Of a stretch of 46,771 nucleotides of DNA, positions 24,416-32,982 are shown one piece after another. The position numbers and the translations under genes are program-made. Source of the DNA: Piscirickettsia salmonis LF-89 = ATCC VR-1361 (GTDB lineage Bacteria; Pseudomonadota; Gammaproteobacteria; Piscirickettsiales; Piscirickettsiaceae); NCBI RefSeq assembly GCF_000297215.2, contig NZ_AMFF02000069.1:15374-62144 (forward strand), written 5' to 3'. The notes under the pieces are model-generated. The model had not been told where the DNA came from, searched no databases, and saw only the letters and a list, made by a program, of their open reading frames with translations. Within the stretch, counting starts at the first letter, position 1; each line of letters starts with the position of its first letter.

Positions 24416-27097
24416 TTATTGAATATTCGTCTTTACCTGATTTTCAGCAGCTGCTATAGCCACAGCGACCTTCGTCTCAACCTGGCGAATATGCTCAATA
24501 GAGTGACTGATTGCTGCTTGACTACCTTTGAGCCGTTCATGCCATTGCAATGGTGAGCGGCCCTGGTGCAGCTTTTCTACCACCTTAACAATCACGCTTT
24601 CAGTGCTACTTTCATCATTAGCAATCGTCTCAATTTGCTTAATCTCAGCAATTGATGATGCAGCAGCAGACAGCGCAGAACGCCAAGGCTCAAGGCGATG
24701 TGCGACAATATTCCCATGATGATACGAAGAGGGCACAGCACGATCTATCACACCTGAACTTATCACTGTCGTCTCAACCTGTGACTCCAGCGTCGTGAAA
24801 TTAGGACGTTTAGCACGGACAACTTTTTCCATCACCGCTGCTTGCTCAACAACGACTGTCTCTGTTTTCTGACCAGAGGTAGTCGCCCCACCCGTCGTCG
24901 TCACCTTCGCCTCAGCAGATGAAGATACTACGGATGAGACCTGCTCTACAGCTACTTTTACAGACACAGGCTCCACAGCCGCTTTCACCTCAACCATAGC
25001 TTCAGTACGCTGTGTTGTCACCGCTTTTTTACTCGCATCTTTATCCACATCACTAGCAGATTTTACTGACTTACGCTGCTGCGAAACTGATGATGACTTA
25101 CCGCCTGTCGACTTTCTCCGTGCATCTGTCGTCTTATTTGAATTTGAGCGGTTACTACTACGCTCATGTGACTCTCCTGAAGAAGCTAAGTTGCCTTTTA
25201 CCACTGTACCACCTTCATTGCGACGGTGGCGACCACCGCCACTTTGGCCTTTGCTCGGTGCTGCAGCAAGCTGTCCACCACCTTGACTGCGACGCCCCGA
25301 ACCACCGCCGGTGCTTCCTTGACGCTTATTGCGATCTCGCCCTTCTGAACTAGAAGAAGAAGATGATGATGATGCAGAATGCACCTTCACCGGCCGAATG
25401 GGTTCTACTGTTGCAGCCGTGTCTTCACTGGCCTGAGCACTATGACTATGGCTTGCTCCTGAGAGATATTGCCACAGCTTATTTAATAGGCCACGCTTAG
25501 GTGACGCGCCATAACTTAAATCTTTTACTACAGGTTCTTCGTACTTAACCGCAGCTTTCGTTAAATCCTCAACAGATTGCACTTGGCTCACCAAACTATA
25601 ACTTGCCGCATCTTCACGTGCATGATCAGAAACACTCATCACCTGATAGTGTGGAGTTTGCAAGTTAATATTTGGAATTAGCAATAGGCTCACACGATGG
25701 CGTCTTTCGATCTGTGCCAAAATACCACGCTTTTCATTCAATAAGAAAGTCGCAACTTCCACGGGCAACTGCGCCTGAATTTGACCCTGCTGACCCTTCA
25801 TCGCTTCTTCTTCAAGCAATCTCATCACCGCAAGTGCAAGCGATTCAATGCCGCGAATATAACCATGGCCACTACAGCGCGGACAAACATGCTGACTTGA
25901 CTCACCTAAAGCTGGACGCAAGCGTTGTCTTGACATCTCCAATAAACCAAAGCGTGAAATACGCCCGGTCTGCACACGCGCTCTGTCCATTTTCAAAGCA
26001 TCACGCAAGCAATTTTCTACATCACGTTGATGACGAGGCTGCACCATGTCAATAAAGTCAATGACGACCAAACCACCTAAGTCACGCAAGCGCAACTGGC
26101 GAGCAACTTCCTCTGCAGCTTCAATATTGGTATTAAAAGCAGTCTCTTCGATATCGCCGCCTTTGGTCGCTCGCGCCGAGTTAATATCAATAGAGATCAT
26201 CGCCTCAGTATGATCAATGACAATCGCGCCTCCCGAAGGTAAACGCACTTCACGCTCAAACGCACTTTCTATCTGGCCCTCGATATTGAATCGACTAAAT
26301 AATGGCACTGGATCTTGATAGTGCTTTAAGCAATTTAGATAATCAGGGCGTAATTGCTTTAAATGGTGCGCAATGCGATCGTACACATCACGATCATCAA
26401 CAACAATTTCATTCACTCCTGGACGCAAATAATCACGAATCGCCCGCAGAACGACATCGCTTTCACGATAAATAAGCGAGGGGGCTGCAATGCGTGCAAA
26501 CCCTGCGCGAATTGCCTGCCATTGCTTTTGCAAAATGCTTAAGTCCCATTGAATTTCTTCAAGGTTTTTGCCTATGCCTGCCGTACGAATGATTAAGCCC
26601 ATATCATTTGGTAAGTTAAGCTGTTCTAAAATCTGCTTAAGCTCCTCACGCTCTTCGCCATCGATACGACGTGAAATGCCACCAGCACGCGGATTATTTG
26701 GCATCAATACTAAATAACAGCCGGCCAAAGTAATATAAGTGCTTAACGCCGCACCCTTCGTACCACGCTCTTCTTTATCAATTTGCACAAGAACTTCTTG
26801 GCCTTCGCGCACTGCATCACGAATATGAACACGGCCACGCTTATCAGTATTGGCTGTCGCGTCATAGTATTCAGGAGCAATCTCTTTTAAGGGCAAAAAA
26901 CCATGGCGGTCTGCACCATACTCTACAAATGCAGCTTCTAGACTTGGCTCGATACGGGTCACTCGTCCTTTGTATACGCTCGCTTTTTTTTGCTCGTATC
27001 CTGCTGTTTCGATATCTAAGTCATACAGATGCTGCCCATCGACCATTGCCACCCGCAACTCTTCTGGCTGCGAAGCATTAATGAGCATTCTTTTCAT
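24416..27097 (-). CDS. rne: Ribonuclease E
   Basis: The main endoribonuclease of mRNA decay and rRNA/tRNA processing. The 893 residues start MKRMLINASQPEELRVAMVDG. They include an S1 RNA-binding region (about 36-120), the RNase H-like and DNase I-like catalytic region with acidic metal ligands in VVIDFIDM, and the zinc-link CPRCSGHG near 404-411. The C-terminal half from about 530 is low-complexity: a run of nine Ser near 573-583, Gly/Arg/Ser-rich stretches (GGGSGRRSQGGG) and a Val/Glu/Thr/Ala-rich tail. This tail replaces the E. coli degradosome scaffold with little visible similarity. The C-terminal helices from about 800 onward are more ordered. Confidence 0.95.
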   Translation of the reverse strand: MKRMLINASQPEELRVAMVDGQHLYDLDIETAGYEQKKASVYKGRVTRIEPSLEAAFVEYGADRHGFLPLKEIAPEYYDATANTDKRGRVHIRDAVREGQEVLVQIDKEERGTKGAALSTYITLAGCYLVLMPNNPRAGGISRRIDGEEREELKQILEQLNLPNDMGLIIRTAGIGKNLEEIQWDLSILQKQWQAIRAGFARIAAPSLIYRESDVVLRAIRDYLRPGVNEIVVDDRDVYDRIAHHLKQLRPDYLNCLKHYQDPVPLFSRFNIEGQIESAFEREVRLPSGGAIVIDHTEAMISIDINSARATKGGDIEETAFNTNIEAAEEVARQLRLRDLGGLVVIDFIDMVQPRHQRDVENCLRDALKMDRARVQTGRISRFGLLEMSRQRLRPALGESSQHVCPRCSGHGYIRGIESLALAVMRLLEEEAMKGQQGQIQAQLPVEVATFLLNEKRGILAQIERRHRVSLLLIPNINLQTPHYQVMSVSDHAREDAASYSLVSQVQSVEDLTKAAVKYEEPVVKDLSYGASPKRGLLNKLWQYLSGASHSHSAQASEDTAATVEPIRPVKVHSASSSSSSSSSEGRDRNKRQGSTGGGSGRRSQGGGQLAAAPSKGQSGGGRHRRNEGGTVVKGNLASSGESHERSSNRSNSNKTTDARRKSTGGKSSSVSQQRKSVKSASDVDKDASKKAVTTQRTEAMVEVKAAVEPVSVKVAVEQVSSVVSSSAEAKVTTTGGATTSGQKTETVVVEQAAVMEKVVRAKRPNFTTLESQVETTVISSGVIDRAVPSSYHHGNIVAHRLEPWRSALSAAASSIAEIKQIETIANDESSTESVIVKVVEKLHQGRSPLQWHERLKGSQAAISHSIEHIRQVETKVAVAIAAAENQVKTNIQ

Positions 27098-27564
27098 AAT
27101 CTAATTTTATATCCTCTAAATAAAACTCTTTTTTAACTCTGAACTACAATCTACAATTATCAGCTGTCAAATAGCCACTAGCAAAGTTCATTCCTCTTAA
27201 TTATTAATTAAGACTGATAGGGCCTTTGCAGCTTCACTCTACCTAATTCGCACTCCAGATAAATAAGCATGACATTATAAACGTTGCTTATTTGTGCTTC
27301 ATCTCTTGCCATCAACCCTGTTCACTACTAACGACCAATCTTAAGTGCTATCTATAAAGTAAACACTTTAATTAAGTGCCATGTTGCTGAAGTGTATTCG
27401 CTTAACAAAAAATTCCTCAGCTATATTAAACACATATTGTGAAATACCCAAAAACTTTTAAGGCTCACGATAAGCAGTGATCCGTGAACAGGCCCAAATA
27501 CATAACGCCTTGAGCACCAAGCTGGTATACTAGCATAAATTATGAGCAAATTATATGATTAACT
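27098..27564. promoter_or_regulatory. Divergent rne/rluC intergenic region with a 9-bp hairpin
   Basis: A 467-bp gap. AAATAAGCA at 27261-27269 pairs perfectly with TGCTTATTT at 27285-27293, placed about 165-195 bp upstream of rne. E. coli rne has a long structured leader used for autoregulation, and a divergent rluC, so a similar leader is plausible. A consensus TTGACA on the minus strand (27165-27170) with TGTAGT (27143-27148, spacing 16) would start transcription downstream of the hairpin, so the hairpin is in the leader only if another promoter is used. No gene was seen in the gap. Confidence 0.35.
27523..27531 (+). promoter_or_regulatory. Extended -10 promoter for rluC
   Basis: TGGTATACT fits the extended -10 form (TGN followed by a TATAAT-like hexamer with one mismatch). 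No good -35 is seen 17 bp upstream, which extended -10 promoters do not require. The transcript would start near 27538. Confidence 0.45.
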
Positions 27565-27579
27565 TTGAGCACAAAAAGC

Positions 27580-28536
27580 ATGAATACCGCTGTTTTTATT
27601 AAAATAGAGACCGATCAAGTCGGCCGCCGTATCGACAACTTTCTTCTTCTTCAACTTAAAGGCGTCCCCAAAACCCATGTTTACCGTATTTTGAGAAAAG
27701 GCGAAGTGCGTGTTAACAAAAAACGCATCAAAGCTCACTACCGTTTGGAAGAAGGAGACATCATTCGCATCCCCCCTATCCGCATCGCCGAGCGCTCGCC
27801 TACACGACCACTGAACATAAACTCAATTAACCATTTAGAAAGCGCTATTCTTTTTGAGGATGATGATCTACTAATCATTAATAAGCCAAGTAAAATGCCT
27901 GTTCATGGTGGCAGCGGTCTAAGCTATGGTATTATTGAGGCCTTAAGGCAATTACGCCCTAACGCTCATTTTCTAGAGCTCGTACACCGTCTTGACCGCG
28001 AAACTTCAGGCTGTCTAATAATTGCTAAAAAACGCCGCAGCCTTAAAGCGCTACATGAGCAATTTCAAAATAATCAAGTGTCAAAACACTACCATGCCTT
28101 AGTCAGTGGACACTGGCCTAAACGTTGCCAACAGATTGCTTTGCCTTTAAAAAAGTATACACGTCACTCCGGCGAGCGCATCGTCCGTGTCCACCAAGAA
28201 GAAGGCAAAGCCTCTCAGACTTATTTCAAATGCCTAGAATACTTTAAGCAAGCCAGCCTTATCGAAGCACGTCCAAGAACTGGCCGCACCCACCAAATTC
28301 GCGTACACACACAATCTCAAGGCCACGCAATTTTAGGTGATGACAAATATACCAGACATGAAGAAAATAACTGGGCAAAACAACAGTTAAACCTTAACAG
28401 ACTATTCTTACATGCAATCTCTTTACAGTTCACCCACCCCACCAGCCAAAAAAACTTTATGGTTACAGCCCCTTACCCCAAAGAACTAAATAACTGCCTA
28501 AAACGCCTAAAACACTTAGAGCAGTTACAATCATAA
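27580..28536 (+). CDS. rluC: 23S rRNA pseudouridine synthase RluC
   Basis: Modifies uridines 955, 2504 and 2580 of 23S rRNA in E. coli. The N-terminal S4 domain (RRIDNFLLLQLKGVPKTHVYRILRKG) is followed by the catalytic domain with HRLDRETSG carrying the catalytic Asp, and ARPRTGRTHQIRVH. The start is uncertain: ATG at 27580 gives 318 residues, and an in-frame TTG at 27565 would add five; neither has a clear ribosome site. It is divergent from rne, as in E. coli. No rpmF or plsX follows. Confidence 0.92.
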   Translation: MNTAVFIKIETDQVGRRIDNFLLLQLKGVPKTHVYRILRKGEVRVNKKRIKAHYRLEEGDIIRIPPIRIAERSPTRPLNINSINHLESAILFEDDDLLIINKPSKMPVHGGSGLSYGIIEALRQLRPNAHFLELVHRLDRETSGCLIIAKKRRSLKALHEQFQNNQVSKHYHALVSGHWPKRCQQIALPLKKYTRHSGERIVRVHQEEGKASQTYFKCLEYFKQASLIEARPRTGRTHQIRVHTQSQGHAILGDDKYTRHEENNWAKQQLNLNRLFLHAISLQFTHPTSQKNFMVTAPYPKELNNCLKRLKHLEQLQS

Positions 28537-28636
28537 ATAACAAGATAATAAAATTCAGAGCCCATCGACTTTGTAGCATTCAACTATAATGAAATAAGAA
28601 CTTGGAACTTCGCCAGACCTCGCAGGGGGAAGAGAA

Positions 28637-29008
28637 GTGGACAAAGCGTACACTGTACTTACAGTCGACGACTCAAAAACCATTCATGGGATCGCCAAAA
28701 ATCTACTGAGTGGTTCGGAGTTCGACATTATCGATGTCGCCCATAATGGCAATGATGGTGTTGAAAAATATAAAAAATTAAAACCTAATTTTGTCCTGAT
28801 GGATATCGTCATGCCAGAGCTAGACGGCATGTCTGCACTGAAAAAGATCATAGACTTTGACCCTCATGCCCAAGTTGTCATGGCCACGTCCATGGGACAA
28901 GAAGACACTGTTGAACAAGCAATTACCATCGGTGCGAAAGGCTATTTACTCAAGCCTTACGATAAAGAAAGCGTCCTCGTTGTTCTTAGAACTTTGACGA
29001 AATTATAA
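28637..29008 (+). CDS. CheY-like response regulator
   Basis: A single receiver domain of 123 residues, started by GTG at 28637 behind GGGGGAAG. The key residues are visible: Asp11 and Asp12 in TVDDSK, phosphoacceptor Asp56 in VLMDIVMP, Thr84 in MATSMG and Lys106 in LLKPYD. A good -10 (TATAAT, 28585-28590) lies upstream, without a clear -35. A CheX-like phosphatase gene starts 26 bp downstream, so the pair probably forms a phospho-signal and its eraser. Whether it acts on flagella, pili or another output is not shown here. Confidence 0.88.
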   Translation: MDKAYTVLTVDDSKTIHGIAKNLLSGSEFDIIDVAHNGNDGVEKYKKLKPNFVLMDIVMPELDGMSALKKIIDFDPHAQVVMATSMGQEDTVEQAITIGAKGYLLKPYDKESVLVVLRTLTKL

Positions 29009-29034
29009 AAGTTATAGCATCAGGGGAAGATATC

Positions 29035-29898
29035 ATGGCGGCAAACTTCTTTGGACAATGGTTATTGGAAAGGGGGCTGATCACACCAGAAGCTCTCATT
29101 GATGCAGTCGAATATCAGAAAAAGCATAATATTTCTCTTGGTGAAGTCGCCATAGAAAAAAGCTGGCTTACAGAGAACCAAGTCGCTTCAATTAATGCAG
29201 AACAACAGCGTTCTGACCGTAAGTTTGGAGAAATTGCAACTGATTTAAAGCTCATTAATGATGAGCAAGTTCAAGAGCTCCTCAACACACAAAAAGCACG
29301 CCGTATTTTTTTTGGTGAAGCCTTGCTCGCCCTTGGGCACATTCAACAGGACGTTTTAGATAAAGAAATTCAAGCACACAAAAAAGCACAAGAAGAGCAT
29401 GAAGAACTATTAAAAGCTAACCTAGATAACATTCCTGAAGCCATTACCGTCAAAGCCATGCTCGATCATACTCTTAAAATGTTTTTACGCATTGCGCGCG
29501 AAATGGTTAAAATCACTGAAGTGAGCACCGAGGCTAACGCAATTTCTACAGACCAAAATCACTATACATTTGCTCAAGAAATCACCGGAGAGAAAAACTT
29601 TTATTATGCGCTTACCATGCCCGAGGCACTGGTAATCAATGTCGCAGGTAAACTACTAATGGATGATAACCATAACGAAATCACTCCACTTAGTCTCGAT
29701 GCTGCATCTGAGTATGTCAATATAATTATCGGCCATGGCTGTGGCAAACTTGGCACTTTAGACTGTATGGTGCATGCAAATCCACCATTTGCATACAAAA
29801 AGTCAGAAGAAAAGAATCCTGATTGCAAACATCAAGTCACCGTCGAACTTGCGTCAGCACACGGTGATCTAATGGTTGAATTTTTATTTAAGAAGTAG
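29035..29898 (+). CDS. CheX-like CheY-P phosphatase fused to an N-terminal PilB/GspE-type domain
   Basis: The 287 residues fall in two parts. Residues 1-115 hold two copies of an LxxxGLIxxxxLxxAVxYQ-like pattern (GQWLLERGLITPEALIDAVEYQKKHN, then the LKLINDEQVQELL stretch), resembling the N-terminal domain of type II and IV secretion ATPases. Residues about 130-287 match the CheX/CheC fold, with the single ExxN catalytic motif at Glu226-Asn229 (SEYVNIIIGHG). CheX enzymes dephosphorylate CheY-P. It follows the CheY gene closely, which supports this. Its 3' end overlaps the convergent KfrA-like gene by 11 bp. Confidence 0.75.
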   Translation: MAANFFGQWLLERGLITPEALIDAVEYQKKHNISLGEVAIEKSWLTENQVASINAEQQRSDRKFGEIATDLKLINDEQVQELLNTQKARRIFFGEALLALGHIQQDVLDKEIQAHKKAQEEHEELLKANLDNIPEAITVKAMLDHTLKMFLRIAREMVKITEVSTEANAISTDQNHYTFAQEITGEKNFYYALTMPEALVINVAGKLLMDDNHNEITPLSLDAASEYVNIIIGHGCGKLGTLDCMVHANPPFAYKKSEEKNPDCKHQVTVELASAHGDLMVEFLFKK

Positions 29899-30673
29899 TC
29901 GTCACCTGACGTCGAGGCCCTCGATTTGTCATCACAGGCTTACTTTGCGATGAGTTGCGGCCTATTTCTTTTTGTACTCGCATCAATTCCTCACGATAAA
30001 ACTTTAGTTCACGCTCAGATTCTTGCTTTGCTTCACGTGCATGCGCCTTAAGTTGATTAATCGTCTGATCAGAGGCCATACGTAAATCTAAAATCCGCTG
30101 CCCTATCTGCTCTTTAATCACATTAACGTACTCTTTTGCTTCTCTGGCCAACATTTCAAAAGCTTGACGTCGAATACGCTCCTTATTTACTGCAGAATTC
30201 AAGCGACGAAACTGAATTTTAAGTGCCTCATGCTCCCGTTTTAATACTTCTAACTCAGAGCCGCCCTCTACAGACCTAAATTGCTCATGCGTAATCGCAG
30301 GTAATTCATACTCTTCATCAGCAAAACATAGCTGCAACTCTTCATCAACAGCAATAGAAGCTGCAGTCGCAGACGTCTCAGCACTCTCAACATCAATGTC
30401 ACTATCTACTTTTAACTTTTCTAAAGGTGCATTAGATGCATCTGCCGCCTCTTCTTCTATCTGAGGCACATCCACATTATCATCTAACTCAACAACGCCT
30501 CCAGCTTCTTGCACTTGGCGCTTCCAATCCTTCAAATAACGACTAATCGTTGTGCTACTTCCTCGCCCCCCCAAAGCTTCACGAACGCGATTAATTGTTG
30601 GCTTTTCACCCGCCGCTAAAACACGATTAGCAGCTTCTGTTATTTCATCATATGTTAAACCCGGACGAGGCAT
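29888..30673 (-). CDS. KfrA-like DNA-binding coiled-coil protein
   Basis: The ATG at 30673 is chosen because the KfrA_N signature begins directly after it (MPRPGLTYDEITEAANRVLA) and a TTAGG-type ribosome site precedes it. Residues 1-60 form the DNA-binding domain, including GGRGSSTTISRYLKDW. An acidic linker follows (about 65-145), then a long charged coiled coil (about 150-240) and a basic tail (TNRGPRRQVTT). KfrA proteins are best known from plasmids, where they bind their own promoter and aid segregation. Here the gene is chromosomal, near a parA-like gene, so a chromosome or chemotaxis-array role is possible. Confidence 0.7.
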   Translation of the reverse strand: MPRPGLTYDEITEAANRVLAAGEKPTINRVREALGGRGSSTTISRYLKDWKRQVQEAGGVVELDDNVDVPQIEEEAADASNAPLEKLKVDSDIDVESAETSATAASIAVDEELQLCFADEEYELPAITHEQFRSVEGGSELEVLKREHEALKIQFRRLNSAVNKERIRRQAFEMLAREAKEYVNVIKEQIGQRILDLRMASDQTINQLKAHAREAKQESERELKFYREELMRVQKEIGRNSSQSKPVMTNRGPRRQVTTTS

Positions 30674-30961
30674 AAAATACCTAACTCCCTTAAACAAAAA
30701 AAGAAGAATATTGCACTATTTTAAAATATCGTATCAAAGATCTATAATTTAGTGTAATAAAGAAACGTGCGCTTCTACTCTCAATAGCATTATCTTACGC
30801 ATAAAAATACCGTTCCATTATACTAAGAAGGCTCCATATGTCAAAGCAAAACTCACAAAGAAAAGCAAATTCGCCTTCGTTCTAGATAAAAAGAAACAAG
30901 TGCATAAATAAATGAATAATCATATATAAATTAATAGGGTATAAAATCAACCAAAAAATAA
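30674..30961. other. Gap between the KfrA-like and DUF2802 genes
   Basis: A 288-bp AT-rich stretch. It holds a TATTTTAAAATA palindrome near 30717-30728 and a rightward 15-codon frame at 30838-30885 behind AGAAGG. I cannot support that as a gene, because no homology can be judged at that size. Confidence 0.4.
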
Positions 30962-31459
30962 TTAATCTTGCTGATGGCTTTTATATCGCTTAATTGCAGG
31001 GTGATTTAAGTGCTGCTGAGATTGAGCTTTTTGAACTGTTTTTTTAGGCTGTGCCATTTTTTTTGATGCCATTGGTGAATTTAATGACTGGGTCGACATA
31101 AGCTCAAGTAATTCTGCCTCTGTATCTGTTAAGTCAAACCCTTCAGCAAGCTCTTTTTTCCCCATCCCCAGAGCCGCAAGCTTAGCTGCTTGTCGATACA
31201 AATTTTCTTCTTTTTCTGGAAAAGCATCATGACCGAGCTCTTTATACAAGTCTCTCCCTAAGTAACGCTCCAACAAGGCTAAACGTTGACCTATGCCAAT
31301 ACTACTACTCATAAACACATGGCAATGCCCTTGTAGCTCACACAACTGCTGTCGATAATGTTTTATACTGCGCCATAAATAGCATAAAACACCCAGCAAC
31401 AGCAGTAATACAGCCAAAAAACTTCCTTGAATCATCAAGCCCATCATTCGTTCGTACAC
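30962..31459 (-). CDS. DUF2802 protein of the chemotaxis cluster
   Basis: The 165 residues start with a single membrane anchor (about 12-30), then a coiled-coil stretch (to about 70). The DUF2802 core follows, with YRQAAKLAALGMGKKELAEGFDLTDTEAELLELM, which looks like a degenerate helix-turn-helix. The tail is basic. The start at GTG 31459 is uncertain; ATG 31447 is an alternative. In pseudomonads the same family ends a parA-cheW-cheW group in the flagellar chemotaxis locus, and the order here is identical. The function is not known. Confidence 0.78.
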   Translation of the reverse strand: MYERMMGLMIQGSFLAVLLLLLGVLCYLWRSIKHYRQQLCELQGHCHVFMSSSIGIGQRLALLERYLGRDLYKELGHDAFPEKEENLYRQAAKLAALGMGKKELAEGFDLTDTEAELLELMSTQSLNSPMASKKMAQPKKTVQKAQSQQHLNHPAIKRYKSHQQD

Positions 31460-31521
31460 TACTCAATAAAGACACATCTTCGCATTAGCTACCAAACTCA
31501 GCTTGTACTACATCACCAAGC

Positions 31522-32043
31522 TTAAGCATTTGCCCCTGTGCTACCACTATTCATCTCTTCCCACTCTTCATCACTTAGCAACTTGTTCAAATCCACTAAG
31601 ATCAGTAATTCATCTTCGCGATTTGATACCCCTTGAATAAACCTTGCACTTTCTTCATTACCAACACTCGGTGCTGTTTCAATCTCAGAGGCACGTAGGT
31701 ACACCACCTCAGCAACGCTGTCAACAAGAATACCAATCACTTGCTTTTCTGCTTCAATAATCACAATACGGGTGTTATCCGTTGTTTCTTGTGACTCCAA
31801 ACCAAAACGCTTGCGTGTATCAATCACTGTCACCACATTACCACGTAGATTAATAATGCCAATTACATAGCCAGGTGCTCCCGGTACAGGTGCAATTTCT
31901 GTATAACGCAAAACCTCTTGAACCTGCATTACATTAATACCGTAAGTCTCTTCCGCTAATCGAAAAGTAACCCACTGTAATACTGGATCTTTATCTTCTT
32001 TTGCCCCATCAAATGGGTCTTTTTCTGAAGCGCTATCACTCAT
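31522..32043 (-). CDS. cheW: Chemotaxis adaptor CheW
   Basis: Scaffold that links receptors to the kinase CheA. The 173 residues carry a complete CheW domain (about 18-160): VTFRLAEETYGINVMQVQEVLRYTEIAPVPGAPGYVIGIINLRGNVVTVIDTRKRFGL, then VDSVAEVVYL. The N-terminal 18 residues are acidic. It lies 45 bp after the larger CheW-domain gene on the same strand. cheA is not in the window. Confidence 0.93.
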   Translation of the reverse strand: MSDSASEKDPFDGAKEDKDPVLQWVTFRLAEETYGINVMQVQEVLRYTEIAPVPGAPGYVIGIINLRGNVVTVIDTRKRFGLESQETTDNTRIVIIEAEKQVIGILVDSVAEVVYLRASEIETAPSVGNEESARFIQGVSNREDELLILVDLNKLLSDEEWEEMNSGSTGANA

Positions 32044-32088
32044 ATCTCGCTCTCTTTTCTAACCGCTCCCTATCCCTTAGATTGTAGT

Positions 32089-32982
32089 CTACTTTATCGA
32101 TAAACCTCGGGACTCGGCATTTAAAAATTTTACTAACTGCTCTGGATCAATTAACCCACACATTTTATCAACCACCACACCCGCCAACCATGGCCGTTTA
32201 GGATCTTTATTATGCCAATTTACATCATCACTTTTTAAAAACTCAGAAAACCCCAAACCATTACACACAACCCCCCATGAACTTCCCTCAAGCGCTAATA
32301 CAAACTCATGCTGCAAATCTGTGTCTGTCTGATTTACCCTGCCCAAAGGCTGAGCGTCTTCAGGCAACAACCAATGCATCACATCAAGAACATGAATGTT
32401 TTTCTCCATAACTTTCATCATGCCAATGAACCAATCCGCTTGACCAAAAATAGCCTTAACTCGATGTTCTTGTAGAGCATAAATCTGATTTAAACCAGAT
32501 AATGGCATAATCAACTGCAAACCTTGCACCATAAACGATACACACTGAAACTCCTGCCTTGCCCATGTAGGGACCACTGAATCAAACTCAATAGAAGCCG
32601 CATCAAGTTCACTTTCGGTCGTAATAACCGCTACTTCAATCTCTTCAAGAACTTCGGATAAAGTACCAGGCAAAACATCAAGATCAGCCTCAATAACAGT
32701 TGAGGCAACCACATCATCAACGTCAATTTCTTTAATCGAGGCATCAAGCTCTTGCACCTTAGGTAAAGGCATTACAATTGCAGGCTCAACTACAGCAAGA
32801 TCAGCAACCTTATTATCATCCTGAAAAACAAAAGACTGATTATCAGTCACAACTTCAAAAGATTTAGCCTTCTCCAGCTCCAATTCTTCTTTTTGCGCTG
32901 AGTTAACACCCAGTAATGCATCAAAATAATCACTAAGAGCTTGGCCTTCTTCTAGAATTCCTGCAGAATCATCATCTATCAT
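32089..32982 (-). CDS. CheW-domain protein with acidic N-terminal extension
   Basis: The 297 residues begin with about 150 acidic, probably disordered residues (many Asp, Glu, Val). A CheW-type domain follows (about 160-290: FQCVSFMVQGLQLIMPLSGLNQIYAL, then DWFIGMMKVMEKNIHVLDVMHWL). It matches in layout the ParP-like or PA1463-like proteins that sit between ParA and CheW and tether the chemotaxis array to ParC-type ATPases. Its start overlaps the parA-like stop by four bases, so the two are translationally coupled. Confidence 0.82.
   Translation of the reverse strand: MIDDDSAGILEEGQALSDYFDALLGVNSAQKEELELEKAKSFEVVTDNQSFVFQDDNKVADLAVVEPAIVMPLPKVQELDASIKEIDVDDVVASTVIEADLDVLPGTLSEVLEEIEVAVITTESELDAASIEFDSVVPTWARQEFQCVSFMVQGLQLIMPLSGLNQIYALQEHRVKAIFGQADWFIGMMKVMEKNIHVLDVMHWLLPEDAQPLGRVNQTDTDLQHEFVLALEGSSWGVVCNGLGFSEFLKSDDVNWHNKDPKRPWLAGVVVDKMCGLIDPEQLVKFLNAESRGLSIK

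Noticed and set aside
30838-30885. A 15-codon rightward frame behind AGAAGG
   Set aside because: Too short, no distinctive composition, and only a weak promoter match (TTTAAA with TATAAT at 30743). Kept as a note in the gap entry.
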